A DNA stretch of 15,924 bases from Streptococcus oralis (GCA_937930605.1 CALHBZ010000055.1:1-15924); one strand, 5' to 3'; shown: positions 6,983-14,965, numbered from the stretch's first letter. Notes: generated by a model from the letters alone, not told the origin. Translations and numbers: made by a program.

Positions 6983-8806
6983 ATGAACAACTTGATCAAA
7001 TCAAAACTAGAGCTTTTGCCGACAAGCCCTGGTTGCTACATTCACAAAGATAAAAACGGCACCATAATCTATGTAGGAAAGGCTAAAAATCTGCGCAATC
7101 GTGTGCGATCCTACTTCCGTGGCAGTCACGATACCAAGACAGAGGCTCTGGTGTCTGAGATTGTGGATTTTGAATTTATCGTTACTGAGTCCAATATTGA
7201 GGCACTTCTCCTAGAAATCAACCTCATCAAGGAAAACAAGCCTAAATACAATATCATGCTCAAGGATGATAAGTCCTATCCCTTTATCAAAATCACCAAT
7301 GAGCGCTATCCTCGCTTGATTATCACCCGTCAGGTCAAGAAGGATGGAGGACTTTACTTTGGTCCTTATCCAGATGTCGGTGCGGCCAATGAAATCAAGC
7401 GCCTACTAGATCGGATTTTCCCTTTTCGTAAGTGTACCAATCCGCCGTCTAAGGTCTGTTTTTATTACCATATCGGTCAATGTATGGCCCACACTATCTG
7501 TAAAAAAGATGAGGCCTACTTCAAGTCCATGGCTCAGGAGGTTTCTGACTTCTTAAAAGGACAGGATGACAAAATCATCGATGATCTCAAGGGTAAAATG
7601 ACAGTGGCAGCGCAAAGTATGGAATTTGAACGTGCGGCGGAATACCGTGATCTGATTCAAGCTATTGGAACGCTTCGGACCAAGCAACGGGTCATGGCCA
7701 AGGACCTCCAAAACCGTGATGTCTTTGGCTACTATGTGGATAAGGGCTGGATGTGTGTTCAGGTTTTCTTTGTCCGTCAGGGAAAGTTAATTGAACGTGA
7801 TGTCAATCTCTTCCCCTACTACAATGATCCGGATGAGGATTTCTTGACCTATGTGGGACAATTCTATCAAGAAAAATCTCACCTGGTTCCCAATGAAGTA
7901 TTGATTCCGCAGGATATTGACCAAGAAGCTGTCAAGGCCTTGGTGGATACCAAGATTGTCAAACCCCAGCGTGGAGAGAAAAAACAGCTGGTCAATCTAG
8001 CCATAAAAAATGCTCGTGTTAGTCTGGAGCAGAAGTTCAATCTGCTAGAAAAATCTGTTGAAAAGACTCAGGGTGCCATTGAAAATCTGGGGCGTTTGCT
8101 CCAAATACCGACTCCAGTTCGCATCGAGTCCTTCGATAACTCCAACATCATGGGAACTAGTCCTGTTTCGGCCATGGTGGTCTTTGTCAACGGCAAGCCT
8201 AGCAAGAAGGATTATCGTAAGTATAAAATCAAAACTGTGGTTGGACCAGACGACTATGCCAGTATGCGAGAGGTCATTCGCAGACGCTATGGCCGAGTAC
8301 AGCGTGACGGTTTGACTCCTCCAGATTTGATTGTGATTGATGGAGGGCAAGGTCAAGTCAATATCGCGAAGCAAGTCATCCAAGAGGAGCTGGGCTTGGA
8401 TATTCCAATTGCAGGTCTGCAAAAGAATGACAAGCACCAAACCCATGAATTGCTCTTTGGAGATCCGCTGGAGGTGGTGGAGTTGTCTCGCAATTCTCAG
8501 GAATTTTTCCTCCTCCAACGCATTCAAGATGAGGTGCACCGTTTTGCCATTACTTTTCACCGTCAACTGCGCTCCAAAAACTCCTTTTCATCCCAATTGG
8601 ATGGAATTGACGGTCTAGGGCCTAAACGCAAGCAAAATCTCATGAAGCATTTCAAGTCTTTGACTAAAATCAAGGAAGCCAGTGTGGATGAGATTGTAGA
8701 AGTTGGAGTGCCAAGACTTGTCGCAGAGGCCGTGCAGAGGAAGTTGAACCCACAGGAAGAAGTGGAATTGGCTCAAGTGGCGGAACCAATAAAAGAATTA
8801 GAATAA
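6983..8806 (+). CDS. uvrC: UvrABC excinuclease subunit C
   Basis: UvrC makes both incisions around DNA lesions after UvrA/UvrB recognition. The 607-aa protein has the N-terminal GIY-YIG nuclease (GCY 17-19, [11 protein letters not shown] 30-40, Glu in the IEALLLE segment about 70-76). A cysteine-containing region follows ([17 protein letters not shown]). The UVR motif ([13 protein letters not shown]) binds UvrB. The RNase H-like nuclease has FDNSN (Asp385) and IDGGQGQ (Asp453), and two helix-hairpin-helix motifs start near 542 ([12 protein letters not shown]). I choose ATG 6983, which begins [17 protein letters not shown] as in relatives I know. The longer frame from TTG 6944 would start inside the upstream terminator. 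No Shine-Dalgarno precedes 6983, so the mRNA may be leaderless. Two further genes follow with no terminator seen between. Confidence 0.97.
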   Translation: MNNLIKSKLELLPTSPGCYIHKDKNGTIIYVGKAKNLRNRVRSYFRGSHDTKTEALVSEIVDFEFIVTESNIEALLLEINLIKENKPKYNIMLKDDKSYPFIKITNERYPRLIITRQVKKDGGLYFGPYPDVGAANEIKRLLDRIFPFRKCTNPPSKVCFYYHIGQCMAHTICKKDEAYFKSMAQEVSDFLKGQDDKIIDDLKGKMTVAAQSMEFERAAEYRDLIQAIGTLRTKQRVMAKDLQNRDVFGYYVDKGWMCVQVFFVRQGKLIERDVNLFPYYNDPDEDFLTYVGQFYQEKSHLVPNEVLIPQDIDQEAVKALVDTKIVKPQRGEKKQLVNLAIKNARVSLEQKFNLLEKSVEKTQGAIENLGRLLQIPTPVRIESFDNSNIMGTSPVSAMVVFVNGKPSKKDYRKYKIKTVVGPDDYASMREVIRRRYGRVQRDGLTPPDLIVIDGGQGQVNIAKQVIQEELGLDIPIAGLQKNDKHQTHELLFGDPLEVVELSRNSQEFFLLQRIQDEVHRFAITFHRQLRSKNSFSSQLDGIDGLGPKRKQNLMKHFKSLTKIKEASVDEIVEVGVPRLVAEAVQRKLNPQEEVELAQVAEPIKELE

Positions 8807-8830
8807 GTAGCTAGATAGAAAGTAGAAGAT

Positions 8831-9436
8831 ATGATTAGGATTGAGATTGACAGAGATATACTCCTTTTTTTACGATATGCTTACTTTGGGAATTCAAAAG
8901 ATTTATTTTTAGCTGCAACTACTCGAGCCTATCTGGATTTTAATCGAACCTTGCGCTTTCATGGCATGCCAGATGAAGAGCGCTTGGAGATGAGAAAGCA
9001 GGCTTCAAAGTATATCAAAGAAGCAATTTTAAATCTATTGGACCGGGACAAGTTATGTCAAACTGATTTTGATAGTTGGCATCATAGGACTTGTGACACT
9101 GTTATAGACTGCTATCGCTCAAATGGGATTCGATTCACTTATGGTCATGCTCAAAAGTGGATTAATATGACTTTCAAGTATCTCTATATGCTTGAGGTTG
9201 TACCCCTAGACTCCGTTTTTCCTTTTTTACACGTACCGATAGATAACATCGTGTTAGAGAGGGCTAAAAAACAGTTAAAAATCCCAATACCTTCTCAAGT
9301 GTGGAGTAGTTGGGGAGATTACGCCTTTTATCTTCAATATCAAGAACATTTGAGGCAAAGAATAGGCAAGGAAGCTCCTCTTCGTTGGGAGTTTCACAAT
9401 TGGCTAGATGAAATAGAAAAAGGAAAAACATCATGA
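8831..9436 (+). CDS. Uncharacterised 201-aa protein, coupled to a phosphoesterase
   Basis: I do not recognise this family. The protein looks soluble and mostly helical, without signal peptide or membrane segment. It is rich in aromatic residues (many W, Y, F) and has a distinctive central block (about 101-120: FTYGHAQKWINMTFKYLY), followed by HVPIDNIVLE (134-143). Three cysteines cluster at 76-94. No catalytic motif is evident. Base use is more AT-rich than in uvrC, suggesting a more recent arrival. The ribosome site is weak (a purine run AGAAAGTAGAAG before ATG 8831). It starts 24 bp after uvrC, and its stop overlaps the next ATG by 4 bp (ATGA), so it is probably translationally coupled to the phosphoesterase. 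The ORF is intact and its length is real; function is unknown. Confidence 0.82.
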   Translation: MIRIEIDRDILLFLRYAYFGNSKDLFLAATTRAYLDFNRTLRFHGMPDEERLEMRKQASKYIKEAILNLLDRDKLCQTDFDSWHHRTCDTVIDCYRSNGIRFTYGHAQKWINMTFKYLYMLEVVPLDSVFPFLHVPIDNIVLERAKKQLKIPIPSQVWSSWGDYAFYLQYQEHLRQRIGKEAPLRWEFHNWLDEIEKGKTS

Positions 9437-10287
9437 ACCATAAAATCGCAATTTTATCAGATATTCATGGCAATGCGACGGCCTTAGAAGCAGTGAGTGC
9501 AGATGCTAAAACTCAAGGAGTCAGTGAATACTGGCTTCTGGGAGATATTTTTCTTCCCGGTCCAGGCGCAAATGACTTGGTCGCCCTGCTAAAGGACCTT
9601 CCTATCACAGCAAGTGTTCGAGGAAATTGGGATGATTGTGTCCTTGAGGTCTTGGACGGAGAATACGGTTTGGAAGATCCACAAGAAATTCAGCTTATGC
9701 GATTGACTCAGTTTTTGATGGAGCGAATGGATCCTGCAACGATTGTCTGGCTACGAAGCTTGCCTTTGCTGGAAAAGAAAGAAGTTGAGGGACTGCGCTT
9801 TTCTCTTTCTCATAATTTACCTGACAAAAATTATGGACGTGACTTGATGGTTGAGAATGATACAGATAAATTTGACCAACTCCTAGATGAGGGAACGGAC
9901 GTGGCAGTCTATGGTCATGTTCACAAGCAGTTGCTTCGTTACGGCAGTCAAGGGCAACAAATCATCAATCCAGGTACGATAGGCATGCCCTATTTTGACT
10001 GGGAGGCGTTAAAAAATCACCGTGCCCAGTATGCTGTGATAGAAGTTGAAGATGGGGAATTGGTCAATATCCTATTTCGTAAAGTCGCTTATGATTATGA
10101 GGCTGAGTTAGAATTAGCCAAGTCCAAGGAGCTTCCCTTTATCGAAATGTATGAAGAACTACGCCGAGAAGACAACTATCAGGGGCACAATTTGGAACTT
10201 TTAGCTAGTTTAATTGAAAAGCATGGTTATGTAGAGGATGTGAAGAAATTTTTGGAGGCTATAAAGTCAAAGTATAAGATAGACTAG
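9433..10287 (+). CDS. Calcineurin-like metallophosphoesterase (YfcE/MJ0936-type)
   Basis: The 284-aa protein carries the set of metal-binding motifs of the calcineurin-like phosphoesterase fold: SDIHGN (D10, H12), LLGD (D38), RGNWDD (N65 and following Asp), SHN (H127) and YGHVH (H162, H164), followed by INPGTIGMP typical of the small YfcE-type group. It likely hydrolyses a phosphomonoester or phosphodiester with two metal ions; the substrate cannot be read from sequence. The C-terminal ~85 residues (ELAKSKELPFIEMYEELRREDNY) extend beyond the core and are helical. Its ATG lies inside the end of the upstream hypothetical gene, so the two are probably made together. A large inverted repeat follows. 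It could act on a product of the 201-aa partner; that is speculation. Confidence 0.88.
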   Translation: MNHKIAILSDIHGNATALEAVSADAKTQGVSEYWLLGDIFLPGPGANDLVALLKDLPITASVRGNWDDCVLEVLDGEYGLEDPQEIQLMRLTQFLMERMDPATIVWLRSLPLLEKKEVEGLRFSLSHNLPDKNYGRDLMVENDTDKFDQLLDEGTDVAVYGHVHKQLLRYGSQGQQIINPGTIGMPYFDWEALKNHRAQYAVIEVEDGELVNILFRKVAYDYEAELELAKSKELPFIEMYEELRREDNYQGHNLELLASLIEKHGYVEDVKKFLEAIKSKYKID

Positions 10288-10311
10288 TTTCTTTAAACCC
10301 CTGAAAATTAG

Positions 10312-10385
10312 TTGGAACTGGATGAGGGAATCCCTGACTTAAATGATGGACTTCGTTTGGTTACTCATCCGTGTTCCAATTTCTT
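10312..10385 (+). terminator. Long imperfect inverted repeat, probable terminator
   Basis: TTGGAAC-t-GGATGAG (10312-10326) pairs with CTCATCC-gt-GTTCCAA (10364-10379), 14 bp in two blocks. The loop itself holds an AGGG-aat-CCCT hairpin. A T-rich stretch follows. It ends the uvrC-hypothetical-phosphoesterase group. Confidence 0.6.
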
Positions 10386-10419
10386 TCTATGAAAAATCTC
10401 TGCAAGCTCTTTCAAAATA

Positions 10420-10428
10420 TGGTAGAAT
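10420..10428 (+). promoter_or_regulatory. Extended -10 promoter of the nitroreductase-pepV operon
   Basis: TGGTAGAAT is an extended -10 with one mismatch in TATAAT. The -35 is weak. It lies about 32 bases upstream of the nitroreductase ATG. Confidence 0.6.
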
Positions 10429-10460
10429 GGATGCAGTAGAATTAGAAAAGGAAATCGATT

Positions 10461-11066
10461 ATGAAATTTCTTGAATTGAATAAAAAACGTCATGCGACCA
10501 AACAGTTCACTGATAAGCCAGTTGACCCTAAAGATGTGCGTACGGCTATCGAAATCGCGACTTTGGCTCCAAGTGCCCACAATAGCCAGCCATGGAAATT
10601 TGTGGTTGTTCGTGAGAAAAATGCTGAATTGGCAAAATTGGCTTATGGTTCGAACTTTGAACAGGTATCATCAGCGCCAGTGACCATTGCCTTGTTTACA
10701 GATACAGACCTGGCCAAACGTGCTCGCAAGATTGCCCGTGTTGGTGGTGCAAAGAATTTCTCAGAAGAGCAACTTCAATACTACATGAAAAATTTGCCTG
10801 CTGAGTTTGCACGTTATAATGAGCAACAGATTAGTGACTACCTGGCCCTTAATGCTGGTTTGGTTGCCATGAACTTGGTTCTGGCTTTGACAGACCAAGG
10901 GATTGGTTCCAATATTATCCTTGGTTTTGACAAATCAAAAGCCAATGAAGTTTTGGAAATTGAAGACCGCTTCCGCCCAGAACTTTTGATCACAGTGGGT
11001 TACACAGATGAAAAATTGGAACCAAGCTACCGCTTGCCAGTAGATGAAATCATCGAGAAAAGATAG
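10461..11066 (+). CDS. Nitroreductase-family flavin oxidoreductase
   Basis: An FMN-dependent NAD(P)H oxidoreductase of the nitroreductase superfamily, 201 aa, a normal length. The FMN phosphate-binding start is visible (KKRHATKQF, about 8-16), as is the conserved APSAHNSQPWKFVVV block (about 36-50). A late IGSNIILGF segment is followed by ELLITVGY near the C-terminus. Native substrates of this family are rarely known; quinones, flavins or nitro compounds are possible. AAAGGA lies about 10 nt upstream of ATG 10461. It is the first gene of a two-gene unit with pepV 12 bp downstream; a functional link to peptide use is not obvious. Confidence 0.92.
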   Translation: MKFLELNKKRHATKQFTDKPVDPKDVRTAIEIATLAPSAHNSQPWKFVVVREKNAELAKLAYGSNFEQVSSAPVTIALFTDTDLAKRARKIARVGGAKNFSEEQLQYYMKNLPAEFARYNEQQISDYLALNAGLVAMNLVLALTDQGIGSNIILGFDKSKANEVLEIEDRFRPELLITVGYTDEKLEPSYRLPVDEIIEKR

Positions 11067-11078
11067 AAAGAAGAAAAA

Positions 11079-12479
11079 ATGACAGCAATTGATTTTACAG
11101 CAGAAGTAGAAAAACGAAAAGAAGACCTCTTGGCTGACTTGTTTAGTCTTTTGGAAATCAACTCTGAACGTGACGACAGCAAGGCGGACGCTCAGCATCC
11201 TTTTGGTCCTGGTCCGGTAAAAGCCTTGGAAAAATTCCTTGAAATCGCAGACCGTGATGGTTATCCAACTACCAATGTTGATAACTATGCAGGACATTTT
11301 GAGTTTGGTGATGGAGAAGAAGTTCTTGGAATCTTTGCCCACATGGACGTGGTTCCAGCTGGTAGTGGTTGGGACACAGACCCTTACACACCAACTATCA
11401 AAGATGGCCGCCTATACGCGCGTGGAGCTTCTGATGACAAGGGTCCTACAACAGCTTGTTACTATGGTTTGAAAATCATCAAAGAATTGGGCCTTCCGAC
11501 GTCTAAAAAAGTTCGCTTTATCGTCGGTACAGACGAAGAATCAGGCTGGGCAGATATGGACTACTACTTTGAGCACGTAGGACTAGCAAAACCAGACTTC
11601 GGTTTCTCACCAGACGCTGAATTCCCAATCATCAACGGTGAAAAAGGAAATATCACAGAATACCTCCATTTTGCAGGTGAAAATACAGGTGCAGCTCGTC
11701 TTCACAGCTTTACAGGTGGCTTGCGTGAAAACATGGTACCTGAATCAGCAACAGCAGTCGTTTCAGGAGACTTGGCTGACTTGCAAGCTAAATTAGATGC
11801 CTTTGTTGCAGAACACAGACTCAGAGGAGAAATCAAAGAAGAAGCTGGCAAATACAAGGTGACCATCATTGGTAAATCAGCTCATGGTGCTATGCCTGCA
11901 TCAGGTGTCAATGGTGCGACCTACCTTGCCCTTTTCCTCAGTCAGTTTGACTTTGCGAGGCCTGCAAAAGACTATCTGGACATCGCTGGTAAGATTCTCT
12001 TGAATGACCATGAAGGTAAAAACTTGAAAGTGGCTCATGTGGATGAAAAGATGGGTACCCTCTCTATGAATGCAGGTGTCTTCCGCTTTGATGAAACAAG
12101 TGCTGACAATACCATTGCCCTCAACTTCCGTTATCCAAAAGGAACAAGCCCAGAGCAAATCAAATCAGTTCTTGAAAACTTGCCAGTTATATCTGTCAGC
12201 TTGTCAGAACATGGTCACACACCTCACTATGTACCGATGGAAGATCCACTTGTTCAAACCTTGTTGAATGTCTATGAAAAACAAACTGGACTTCAAGGCC
12301 ATGAGCAAGTTATCGGTGGTGGAACCTTCGGCCGTTTGCTAGAACGTGGTGTTGCCTACGGAGCTATGTTCCCAGACTCAATTGACACCATGCATCAAGC
12401 CAATGAATTTATCGCCTTGGACGATCTCTTCCGTGCAGCAGCCATCTACGCTGAAGCTATTTACGAATTGATTAAATAA
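11079..12479 (+). CDS. pepV: Dipeptidase PepV (M20 metallopeptidase)
   Basis: PepV is a cytoplasmic zinc aminopeptidase that splits dipeptides and some N-acyl amino acids, completing use of imported peptides in lactic acid bacteria. At 466 aa the protein matches known PepV. The metal and catalytic residues fall where expected: HMD (H88, D90), SDDKGP (D119/D120), DEES (E153/E154), SPDAE (Asp about 179) and H439 in DTMHQANEF. The region about 190-380 is the lid domain with SAHGAMPASG. The ribosome site is a weak purine run (AGAAAGAAG), which suggests coupling to the nitroreductase gene just upstream. A strong terminator follows. Confidence 0.96.
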   Translation: MTAIDFTAEVEKRKEDLLADLFSLLEINSERDDSKADAQHPFGPGPVKALEKFLEIADRDGYPTTNVDNYAGHFEFGDGEEVLGIFAHMDVVPAGSGWDTDPYTPTIKDGRLYARGASDDKGPTTACYYGLKIIKELGLPTSKKVRFIVGTDEESGWADMDYYFEHVGLAKPDFGFSPDAEFPIINGEKGNITEYLHFAGENTGAARLHSFTGGLRENMVPESATAVVSGDLADLQAKLDAFVAEHRLRGEIKEEAGKYKVTIIGKSAHGAMPASGVNGATYLALFLSQFDFARPAKDYLDIAGKILLNDHEGKNLKVAHVDEKMGTLSMNAGVFRFDETSADNTIALNFRYPKGTSPEQIKSVLENLPVISVSLSEHGHTPHYVPMEDPLVQTLLNVYEKQTGLQGHEQVIGGGTFGRLLERGVAYGAMFPDSIDTMHQANEFIALDDLFRAAAIYAEAIYELIK

Positions 12480-12486
12480 TGCTATA

Positions 12487-12519
12487 GAAGTCTGAGATTT
12501 TATGCTTAGACTTCTTTTT
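12487..12519 (+). terminator. Rho-independent terminator of pepV, touching the next ribosome site
   Basis: GAAGTCTGAG (12487-12496) pairs with CTTAGACTTC (12505-12514), 10 bp with one wobble and an 8-nt loop, followed by TTTTT (12515-12519). GGAGGG, the ribosome site of the next gene, begins at the next base. Confidence 0.85.
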
Positions 12520-12532
12520 GGAGGGAAAACAG

Positions 12533-13123
12533 ATGTCTCAAATTGAAAGAATCAAGCAAGCTATTATGGCAGATATACAGAATGCCAGCTATACAGAGAG
12601 AGGCATTGAGCCTCTCTTTGCGGCGCCAAGAACGGCTCGTATCAATATCATCGGTCAAGCGCCGGGATTTAAAACGCAAGAAGCTGGAATTTACTGGAAA
12701 GATAAAAGTGGCGATCGTCTGCGTGAGTGGTTAGGTGTTGATGAAGACACCTTTTACAATTCGGGTTTGTTTGCAGTTATTCCCATGGACTTTTATTTCC
12801 CAGGGCATGGAAAATCAGGCGACCTTCCACCTCGTAAAGGCTTTGCTGAAAAATGGCACCCACAACTCCTCAGGGAATGTCCAAATATTGAATTGACTCT
12901 TTTGATTGGACAATATGCCCAGGCCTATTATCTTCATGAGAAAGTTAGTGGCAAGGTAACAGAGCGGGTAAAACGCTACAAAGACTATTTACCAGAATAT
13001 TTCCCTCTTGTGCACCCATCTCCTCGTAACCAAATCTGGATGGTCAAAAATCCATGGTTTGAGGTAGAAGTGGTGCCAGATTTGAAAAAAAGAATTAAAA
13101 CCATTTTAGAAGAAAAAGAATAA
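12533..13123 (+). CDS. Uracil-DNA glycosylase superfamily protein
   Basis: A 196-aa member of the UDG superfamily, which removes uracil or related bases from DNA. Two hallmark motifs are present: IIGQAPG (39-45, the water-activating/uracil-binding loop) and HPSPRN (161-166, the minor-groove loop). The middle contains YWKDKSGDRLREWLGV and FYFPGHGKSGDLPPRKG. It is not the Ung family, since GQDPYH is absent, and no four-Cys iron-sulfur ligand set as in family 4 is seen (only Cys116). Real glycosylase activity is therefore likely but unproven. I start at ATG 12533, with GGAGGG 7-8 nt upstream; TTG 12518 would put the ribosome site inside the gene. The stop overlaps the start region of the rhodanese ORF. 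No promoter is visible after the pepV terminator. Confidence 0.88.
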   Translation: MSQIERIKQAIMADIQNASYTERGIEPLFAAPRTARINIIGQAPGFKTQEAGIYWKDKSGDRLREWLGVDEDTFYNSGLFAVIPMDFYFPGHGKSGDLPPRKGFAEKWHPQLLRECPNIELTLLIGQYAQAYYLHEKVSGKVTERVKRYKDYLPEYFPLVHPSPRNQIWMVKNPWFEVEVVPDLKKRIKTILEEKE

Positions 13124-13407
13124 AAGAAATTTCCTTTGATGCATTTTACCAGCTCTATCAGAAAGAGTCCCTTTCAGTTTTAGATGTAAGAGAAGTAGAA
13201 GAGTTCGAGACGCTTCATTTAGAAGGTGCTCAGAATCTTCCACTTAGTCAATTGGCTGATACCTATGAAGAGTTGGACAAGAACCAGTTGCATTATGTCA
13301 TTTGTAAATCTGGGGTGAGATCAGCTCGTGCTTGTCAATTTCTAGAGGAACAGGGATACAAGATCATTAATGTGCAAGGTGGAATGACAGCATTTGAAGA
13401 ACTTTAA
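13120..13407 (+). CDS. Rhodanese-domain protein with a non-canonical ATA start
   Basis: A small single-domain rhodanese, 95 codons, which would move sulfane sulfur through a cysteine persulfide. The domain is complete: VLDVREVEEFETLHLEGAQNLP (20-41), the active-site loop ICKSGVRSARA with catalytic Cys62, and INVQGGMTAFEEL at the end. The frame is open only from 13099, after a TAA at 13096, and holds no ATG, GTG or TTG before the domain. The first in-frame TTG is at about codon 45 and the first GTG is at Val66, after the catalytic Cys. The natural start position is ATA at 13120, followed by AAAGAAATT, overlapping the upstream TAA stop as ATAA. One base change from ATGA would explain both codons. 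It may be translated weakly by coupling, or be newly silenced. A terminator follows. Confidence 0.8.
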   Translation: MKEISFDAFYQLYQKESLSVLDVREVEEFETLHLEGAQNLPLSQLADTYEELDKNQLHYVICKSGVRSARACQFLEEQGYKIINVQGGMTAFEEL

Positions 13408-13433
13408 ACCTATATGGTGATAGATCCTAACCT

Positions 13434-13473
13434 TCCCTTGCTCGGTTCCATCTGAGTGAGGGATTTTGTTTTT
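13434..13473 (+). terminator. Rho-independent terminator after the rhodanese gene
   Basis: TCCCTTGCTC (13434-13443) pairs with GAGTGAGGGA (13454-13463), 10 bp with two wobbles, then TTTTGTTTTT. It closes the UDG-rhodanese unit. Confidence 0.8.
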
Positions 13474-13493
13474 AGATAATTCTTATTTTTTAA

Positions 13494-13512
13494 AATATTG
13501 AAAACATTCAAT
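13494..13512 (+). promoter_or_regulatory. Inverted repeat upstream of brnQ, candidate regulator site
   Basis: ATTGAA-AACA-TTCAAT (13497-13512) is a perfect 6-bp inverted repeat about 40 bp before the -10. The overlapping 15-mer at 13494-13508 matches the CodY box AATTTTCWGAAAATT at 11 of 15 positions. CodY control of branched-chain amino-acid uptake is established; this site is only a weak match. Confidence 0.35.
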
Positions 13513-13548
13513 GATTAATTTTGGATACTTTTTTCAAAGTTTTAATCA

Positions 13549-13557
13549 TGGTATACT
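13549..13557 (+). promoter_or_regulatory. Extended -10 promoter of brnQ
   Basis: TGGTATACT is an extended -10 with one mismatch in the hexamer; the -35 region is only a T run. The predicted start is about 28 bases before the brnQ ATG. Confidence 0.65.
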
Positions 13558-13591
13558 AGGTCAGTATTTTATAAATATGAAGGAGATTTTT

Positions 13592-14917
13592 ATGGCTAAA
13601 AAAGGTGCCCTAACAGGCTTGCTCCTGTTTGGAATATTTTTTGGTGCGGGGAACTTGATTTTTCCACCTTCTCTAGGTGCCCTATCTGGAGAACAGTTTC
13701 TTCCTGCCATTGCAGGTTTTGTATTTTCGGGTGTCGGGATCGCTGTCCTAACGCTCATCATCGGTACGCTCAATCCCAAAGGATACATTCATGAGATTTC
13801 TAAGAAAATCTCACCTTGGTTTGCGACGCTTTATCTTGCAGTCCTCTATCTATCGATTGGCCCATTCTTTGCTATCCCACGTACAGCAACAACAGCTTAT
13901 GAGGTCGGCATCAGCCCCCTCTTGTCTGAAGCAAATAAAGGTCTAGGATTGATTATCTTTACTGTGTTGTATTTTGCAGCAGCCTATCTGATTTCACTCA
14001 ATCCATCAAAGATTTTGGATCGTATCGGACGAATCTTGACACCAGTCTTTGCTTTGTTGATCGTTATCTTAGTTGTACTAGGTGCCTTTAAATATGGTGG
14101 AACAAGCCCTCAAGTGGCTTCAGAAGCCTATCAAACCTCTGCTTTTGGAACAGGTTTCCTAGAAGGCTATAACACCTTGGATGCCCTTGCCTCAGTGGCC
14201 TTCAGTGTGATTGCCGTTCAAACCTTGAAACAACTTGGATTCTCAAGTAAGAAAGAATACATTTCAACTATTTGGGTTGTTGGTATTGTGGTAGCTCTTG
14301 CATTTAGCGCTCTCTATATTGGTCTAGGATTCCTTGGAAATCACTTCCCAGTACCAGCAGAAGCGATGAAGGGTGGAACACCAGGCGTTTATATCTTGTC
14401 GCAAGCAACTCAGGAAATCTTTGGTTCAACAGCTCAACTCTTCCTTGCTGTTATGGTAACTGTCACCTGCTTCACAACGACAGTTGGCTTGATTGTTTCA
14501 ACAGCTGAGTTCTTTAATGGACGTTTCCCACAAATCAGCTACAAGGTCTATGCAACTGCCTTTACCTTGATTGGTTTTGCTATTGCAAATCTTGGTCTGG
14601 ATGCAATCATCAAGTACTCAGTTCCGGTACTGGTAATCTTGTACCCAATCACCATCGCCATTGTGATGATCGTGATTGTTAACAAGTTTGTCGCCCTATC
14701 AAAACCGGGCATGCAGCTAACCATTGGGCTTGTTACAGCGATTGCTCTTGCAAGCGTCCTTGGAAGTTCCTTTAAGATTGAATTTCTAGAAAATCTGGTT
14801 AATGCCCTTCCGTTGGCGTCAGCCTCTCTTCCATGGCTAGTGCCAGCTATTATCGGAATCTTGCTTTCACTGGTTCTACCAAACAAACAAGAGAGTGATG
14901 TTTTTGAGATGGAATAA
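13592..14917 (+). CDS. brnQ: Branched-chain amino-acid:cation symporter BrnQ (LIVCS family)
   Basis: An integral membrane carrier that imports leucine, isoleucine and valine with a cation. The 441-aa protein is hydrophobic throughout, with about 12 membrane segments. It begins with the LIVCS signature GIFFGAGNLIFPPSLG (14-29). Other family features include AIPRTATTAYE in an early loop and a YNTLDALASVAFSVIAVQTLKQLG block in the middle. AGGAG at 13581-13585 lies 6 nt before ATG 13592; upstream ATGs at 13511 and 13577 would add a non-membrane stretch that contains the promoter or ribosome site. It has its own promoter and a bidirectional terminator that overlaps its stop codon. Confidence 0.95.
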   Translation: MAKKGALTGLLLFGIFFGAGNLIFPPSLGALSGEQFLPAIAGFVFSGVGIAVLTLIIGTLNPKGYIHEISKKISPWFATLYLAVLYLSIGPFFAIPRTATTAYEVGISPLLSEANKGLGLIIFTVLYFAAAYLISLNPSKILDRIGRILTPVFALLIVILVVLGAFKYGGTSPQVASEAYQTSAFGTGFLEGYNTLDALASVAFSVIAVQTLKQLGFSSKKEYISTIWVVGIVVALAFSALYIGLGFLGNHFPVPAEAMKGGTPGVYILSQATQEIFGSTAQLFLAVMVTVTCFTTTVGLIVSTAEFFNGRFPQISYKVYATAFTLIGFAIANLGLDAIIKYSVPVLVILYPITIAIVMIVIVNKFVALSKPGMQLTIGLVTAIALASVLGSSFKIEFLENLVNALPLASASLPWLVPAIIGILLSLVLPNKQESDVFEME

Positions 14918-14949
14918 AAAAATTCTTGGTCAACGACCAAGAATTTTTT
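14917..14949. terminator. Bidirectional terminator between brnQ and the lipoprotein gene
   Basis: AAAAAATTCTTGGTC (14917-14931) pairs perfectly over 15 bp with GACCAAGAATTTTTT (14935-14949) around a 3-nt loop. A and T runs on both sides make it work for both converging genes. It begins on the last base of the brnQ stop codon. Confidence 0.93.
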
Positions 14950-14965
14950 GTATGAGAACGGGGCA

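Noticed and set aside
12518..12532. Longer UDG-family start at TTG 12518
   Set aside because: It would place the GGAGGG ribosome site inside the coding sequence; ATG 12533 is correctly spaced from it.
13511..13591. Longer brnQ start at ATG 13511
   Set aside because: The promoter and ribosome site lie inside this stretch, and the added residues do not fit the family.
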